From NCBI RefSeq assembly GCF_005405485.1, contig NZ_BJED01000001.1, positions 124,001-188,000 on the forward strand: a stretch of 64,000 nucleotides of DNA. Reading direction: 5' to 3'. Numbering within the stretch: position 1 is the first letter of the stretch; the number at the start of each line of letters is the position of its first letter. The DNA is from Enterococcus hulanensis. GTDB lineage: Bacteria > Bacillota > Bacilli > Lactobacillales > Enterococcaceae. Below the pieces are notes generated by a model. That model was not told the origin of the DNA, ran no database searches, and saw only the letters and a list, made by a program, of their open reading frames with translations. Below are positions 60,500 to 64,000 of the stretch, one piece after another. A program made the position numbers and the translations under genes.

Positions 60500-62569
60500 A
60501 TGAAGGATCGAACAGTAAAAATATTGCGGATTTTTATAACTTCTGATTATCCAGTGACACTCGCAAAACTGGAGGAGGAATTTCGTACCAGTGCGCGTAC
60601 GATCCGAAATGAACTACGAGAAATCAATCAGTTTCTGATGGAAAAAGGTCTGCCGGAGATTAAAAATCTTAGGAAAAAAGGCTACCAGCTGACTTTGGAA
60701 TCGGAAGAAAAAGCTGCTTTATTAGAACAGCTTGATTTGGCAGATGATGAACGCTATTTGGATCGTGAAAGCCGGATCTTTGATTTGATTCTTTCCTTTG
60801 CTTTAGGAAAGAAAGCGACCTTTCTTTATCAAAAGGAGGAAGAATATCAGATTTCCAAGAGTTCATTGGATGAGGACATGCGGCGAGTCAGGAATATTTT
60901 GGCGGAATATGGGATCGAGGTTTTGAGTGTGCCAAAGCAGGGCATTTTACTGCAAGGCGCCGAACGGTCGATTCGAACGATGATCTATGACATCATCAAC
61001 AACTCGGTTGGGGTGATCACACCACAGGGCGAGCAGGAATATTCGATCAATATGACGATTTTAAATCATTATATTCCGCAGCGGCTGCTAAAGAAATTGG
61101 ATCAGCTGTATGTCGAATCCGTCGCATCGATGGAGGACGCGATTTATCGTAATCAGCTGCTAATGTTTACCGCAGTGTGGTTAAGTCGGTATTTGCGAGA
61201 AGATCTGATCGCCAGTTCCGCCTGGGAAGCCGCCGATACTCCTCAAAGCGACATTCGTGATTTTGTTACGGCAATCTGCGAAGCCTTTCAGATTTCACCG
61301 CCGGAAGTCGAAATCAAGTACATTGTTTTCATGTTGAACACCTTTAATTCAAGAGACATGAACAATTCCATCGAGTGGGTCCAAGCCCAGCTGCTGTCAA
61401 TTCAACTGATGCAGTTTGTGGAAGAACAGACGAAAATTCCTTTTTCACGAAAAGAGGAGATGCTGCAGGAGGGATTGTATAAGCACTTAGTCGGGTTGAT
61501 CAATCGAGTGAAGAGCGACATCCAAATCGTTAATCCGCTGAAGGAAAATATCAAAAAGAACTATGGCAATATTTATTCCGCCATTGATCAATTTACCCCC
61601 TCGATCGAACAGATCACGGGTAAAAAGATAACCGAAGACGAGATCGCCTTTCTTACGATTCATTTTTCAACTTCTGTCAGTGCGATCAATCAAGATTTGC
61701 ATTATATCTACAAAGCGGTGGTCATTTGCAACCACGGAGTCGCCACCGGCAAGCTGCTCTCGGAGAATTTGAAGGAGCTTTTCAATATCGAAGTTTTGGC
61801 CGTATTGAGCTCACGAGAACTGGATTTGATCGAAAAGCTGGATGTTGATTTGATCTTCAGCACGGTGGCAATCCACTATTCGCAAAAGCCTGTGCTGGAG
61901 CTGGAGCCGATCATCAAAGAAGAGAGCAAAAAAAGAATTACCAGTTTTTTGAATGAGAATCAAAACCTTAAACGCTTAGTCAACAATCAGGATTCGACAC
62001 AATTGTTTCATGCACTGATCGACACCATTGAGAAAAGTGGCGGAGAAGTATCTGGCGAAATTTACAAAGAATTAGAAACGCTTTTTGACCAAAATCATTT
62101 AACGATAAACAAGAAGGAGATTCAGCCGATGTTAGAAGACGTATTGAAGGACAGCAATATTTTATTGAATCAGCAGGTAAATACTTGGGAGGAATCGATC
62201 CGCAGGGTCTCCGAACCTTTAATCAATCAGCAGGTGATCGAACCTAGTTATGTCACAGCGATGATCGACTCGGTAAAAGAATATGGTCCGTATATCGTGA
62301 TCGGCAAATACATCGCCTTGGCTCATGCGCGTCCGGAAGATGGGGTCAATCAGTTGGGAATTAGTGTAGCGACGATCAATGAACCGATCGAATTTGGAAA
62401 CGAAGAAAATGATCCGGTAAAAATCATTTTCTGCTTAGCGGCGATTGATTCTTACTCCCACTTGAATATCATGAAGAGCTTGATCGAATTGATCAATGAC
62501 GAAGAAAAAGTGGATCGTTTAAGCCGCGAAACGGATATCGAGCGGTTCAAGGAAATCTTATTTAGTTAG
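60500..62569 (+). CDS. PRD-containing PTS regulator (BglG/MtlR-type)
   Basis: A 689-residue transcription regulator with several PTS domains: N-terminal helix-turn-helix (1-65; VTLAKLEEEFRTSARTIRNELREIN), a middle region with two PRDs (about 170-395), an EIIB-like domain (about 405-490; VVICNHGVATGKLLSENL) and a C-terminal EIIA domain (about 540-689; ALAHARPEDGVNQLGISV with the phospho-His). It is a DNA-binding activator rather than an RNA-binding antiterminator. It lies 48 bases before the PTS IIB and IIC genes and very likely controls them. AGAGGA lies before the ATG. Confidence 0.92.
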   Translation: MKDRTVKILRIFITSDYPVTLAKLEEEFRTSARTIRNELREINQFLMEKGLPEIKNLRKKGYQLTLESEEKAALLEQLDLADDERYLDRESRIFDLILSFALGKKATFLYQKEEEYQISKSSLDEDMRRVRNILAEYGIEVLSVPKQGILLQGAERSIRTMIYDIINNSVGVITPQGEQEYSINMTILNHYIPQRLLKKLDQLYVESVASMEDAIYRNQLLMFTAVWLSRYLREDLIASSAWEAADTPQSDIRDFVTAICEAFQISPPEVEIKYIVFMLNTFNSRDMNNSIEWVQAQLLSIQLMQFVEEQTKIPFSRKEEMLQEGLYKHLVGLINRVKSDIQIVNPLKENIKKNYGNIYSAIDQFTPSIEQITGKKITEDEIAFLTIHFSTSVSAINQDLHYIYKAVVICNHGVATGKLLSENLKELFNIEVLAVLSSRELDLIEKLDVDLIFSTVAIHYSQKPVLELEPIIKEESKKRITSFLNENQNLKRLVNNQDSTQLFHALIDTIEKSGGEVSGEIYKELETLFDQNHLTINKKEIQPMLEDVLKDSNILLNQQVNTWEESIRRVSEPLINQQVIEPSYVTAMIDSVKEYGPYIVIGKYIALAHARPEDGVNQLGISVATINEPIEFGNEENDPVKIIFCLAAIDSYSHLNIMKSLIELINDEEKVDRLSRETDIERFKEILFS

Positions 62570-62616
62570 GTAATTATGTATTATTCGATAAATAAAACAG
62601 AATGGAGAGAAAAAAG

Positions 62617-62925
62617 ATGGGAAAACAAGTATCAATTTTATTCGTATGCGGGGCAGGTTTAGGAAGCAGCTTTGCAGCTCAAATGGCGGCAGAAGATGTG
62701 CTGAATGCACATGGCGTGGACGCAAAATTGGATCACGTAGATATTTCAACGGCGGCATCATCACAATCGGACATTATTATCACCGCGCAAAATTTCAAAT
62801 CACAGTTTGAAAAATTTTCAATCGATGAAGAGAAAACCGCGATCGTCTATTTAAAAAATATCGTCTCAAAACCAGAAATCGAAGAAAAACTTATACCGAT
62901 TTTGGAATCAAAAGGTGCGCTGTAG
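62617..62925 (+). CDS. PTS IIB component (ascorbate/galactitol type)
   Basis: A 102-residue EIIB of the Lactose-galactitol-ascorbate type. The phosphocysteine is in VCGAGLGSSFAAQM (C12 region), near the N-terminus as expected. I chose the ATG at 62617 with GGAGAG upstream; a longer in-frame ATG at 62602 overlaps the site. It hands phosphate from EIIA to the sugar bound by the IIC partner that follows. Confidence 0.92.
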   Translation: MGKQVSILFVCGAGLGSSFAAQMAAEDVLNAHGVDAKLDHVDISTAASSQSDIIITAQNFKSQFEKFSIDEEKTAIVYLKNIVSKPEIEEKLIPILESKGAL

Positions 62926-62930
62926 AAAAT

Positions 62931-63105
62931 TACATCAATATGAATAAGGATGCCAGTTCCACCCTTAACAGTTATTGTAGCGGAACAATTCTAAAAGCAG
63001 GTAAAAACACTTATACGTAAAAGCTGCTAGTGGAATGGTATACGGCATGAAAATCAAACTCATTTTTCGTTTTTTGAAAAATGAATACATCAATATGAAT
63101 AAGGA
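62931..63105 (+). repeat. 20-bp direct repeats flanking a 135-base insert
   Basis: The same 20 bases (beginning TACATCAATATG, ending AATAAGGA) occur at 62931-62950 and 63086-63105. The second copy holds the ribosome site of the IIC gene. Between them is a structured stretch with CATTTTTC/GAAAAATG (63061-63083) and CAGTTCCAC/GTGGAATG, and no gene. A duplication or small insertion is likely. Confidence 0.7.
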
Positions 63106-63114
63106 GCGAAACAA

Positions 63115-64000
63115 ATGGGAGTAATTAATTTCATAATCGAGAATATCTTGACACAAGCATCGATCACGATTGCATTGATCGCAATGTTGGGGCTGTGTCT
63201 ACAGAAAAAATCGGCTGGACAAGTGATTTCAGGAACCTTGAAGACCTTGCTTGGCTTCCAAGTTTTAAGTGCTGGTTCTAGTATTATTGTCGGCAGCTTG
63301 ACCTACTTTGGCGAGATTTTTACTGCAGGCTTCCATATGCAGGGAATCATTCCTTCGATCGAGGCGATCAATGGACAAGCAATGAACGAATTAGGCTTAG
63401 GGCGCGACATTGCACTAACATTTCTAGGTATTTTTATTGTTAATATTCTGATTGCCCGTTTTACGAAATGGAAATATATTTTCTTGACTGGTCAGGCGAT
63501 TCTTTGGATGGCGACCATGACAACTGTTTTTGGATACTTTGCTGGTCTGAGAGGCATAGTTTTGATTATTGTCGGCAGTATTGTAGGGGCCATTTTTGCG
63601 GTAGCGATGCCTGCAATTGCGCAGCCGATCATCCGTAAAATCACAGGATCAGACGACATTGCACTTGGTCATTTTTGTACTATTGGTTATATGTTTGAAG
63701 CGGGTGTGGCTTACATCTTTGGTGAACGCGGAGAAAACAAAAAATCAATCGAAGATATTAATTTGCCGAAATCATTTGAGTTCTTACAGGATACGTATTT
63801 GTCAGTAATGGTCGTGATGGTTCCTTTATATATCATTACCGCCGCATTTGCCGGTCCTGGTGTCGGTGATCCAGGCGGGCAGCACTATCTGATGTTCGCA
63901 TTCTTGCAAGCAATTCAATTTGTGGTTGGTGTCTATGTGCTGTTATCCGGCGTACGTTTACTATTAGGCGAAATCGTGCCAGCCTTCCGCGGAATTGCGA
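63115..64000 (+). CDS. PTS IIC component, UlaA-like (3' end outside window)
   Basis: At least 295 codons of a polytopic PTS permease, open to the right edge of the window. The pattern (LQKKSAGQVISGTLKTLLGFQVLSAGSSIIVGSL, then TGQAILWMATMTT and, near the edge, VRLLLGEIVPAFRGIA) matches the ascorbate permease UlaA/SgaT. AAGGA lies before the ATG at 63115. It is the partner of the IIB gene and is controlled by the PRD regulator. The sugar could be ascorbate or another acidic or alcohol sugar. Family members are about 420-480 residues. Confidence 0.88.
   Translation, partial: MGVINFIIENILTQASITIALIAMLGLCLQKKSAGQVISGTLKTLLGFQVLSAGSSIIVGSLTYFGEIFTAGFHMQGIIPSIEAINGQAMNELGLGRDIALTFLGIFIVNILIARFTKWKYIFLTGQAILWMATMTTVFGYFAGLRGIVLIIVGSIVGAIFAVAMPAIAQPIIRKITGSDDIALGHFCTIGYMFEAGVAYIFGERGENKKSIEDINLPKSFEFLQDTYLSVMVVMVPLYIITAAFAGPGVGDPGGQHYLMFAFLQAIQFVVGVYVLLSGVRLLLGEIVPAFRGIA

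Overview
The window looks like a stretch of chromosome from a low-to-mid GC Firmicute, most likely an Enterococcus. The evidence is the Gls24/GlsB stress pair, an LPKTG cell-wall protein beside a CPBP protease, strong AGGAGG ribosome sites with many TTG and GTG starts, cre-like sites, a UlaA-like PTS behind a PRD regulator, and a DUF969/DUF979/Pcp locus. The species is not resolved. I saw no rRNA or tRNA gene, no CRISPR array and no intact insertion sequence.

Layout. 1-9.3 kb is a glycoside-use locus: a GH78 rhamnosidase that runs off the left edge, a GH3 enzyme, two AraC regulators, a GH2 enzyme and an MFS permease, with three cre-like sites. 9.4-16.2 kb is mixed accessory DNA: a MoaF-like protein, an orphan AbiEi antitoxin with a truncated toxin, a GalT-like protein, an Rgg regulator facing an LPXTG protein and a CPBP protease, and a Mef-like efflux pump with a hairpin leader. 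16.4-22.9 kb is a 5-oxoproline/peptide operon: ProB-like kinase, very large M14 peptidase, DUF969 and DUF979 transporter subunits, and Pcp, with an intrinsic terminator in its leader. 23-31 kb holds a DUF2142 membrane protein, a FusB-type EF-G-binding protein with a complete-looking translational attenuator, MarR-GNAT, an Old Yellow Enzyme, a lipoprotein, and a WYL regulator divergent from a GyrI-like effector-binding protein. 30.5-36.4 kb carries small poorly known proteins (DUF2187-like, DUF2922-like), a YczE-type membrane protein, gls24-glsB and a tandem pair of unknown paralogues.

36.5-41.7 kb is a MarR-controlled heterodimeric ABC exporter followed by a putative TIR-like protein. 42-57.7 kb is a redox/detoxification region: SDR, four aldo-keto reductases, two flavodoxin-like proteins, two MerR regulators, two Gfo/Idh/MocA dehydrogenases, RpiR, HAD, LysR, cupin, CMD, and PadR with an alpha/beta hydrolase. 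Three MerR-type promoters with 19-bp spacers suggest one regulon, and two copies of a long hairpin repeat each sit before an oxidoreductase operon. 57.7-60 kb holds small metabolic and membrane genes on the minus strand. 60.5-64 kb is a PRD/EIIB/EIIA regulator followed by PTS IIB and the start of a UlaA-like IIC.

The clearest special signals are RNA- or operator-based: the fusB-type attenuator, the hairpin leader of the Mef-like pump, the perfect 19-bp palindrome over the AbiEi promoter, repeated MarR operators on both sides of a divergent promoter pair, and the two hairpin repeats. All family names are from reading the protein sequences; no database search was run.
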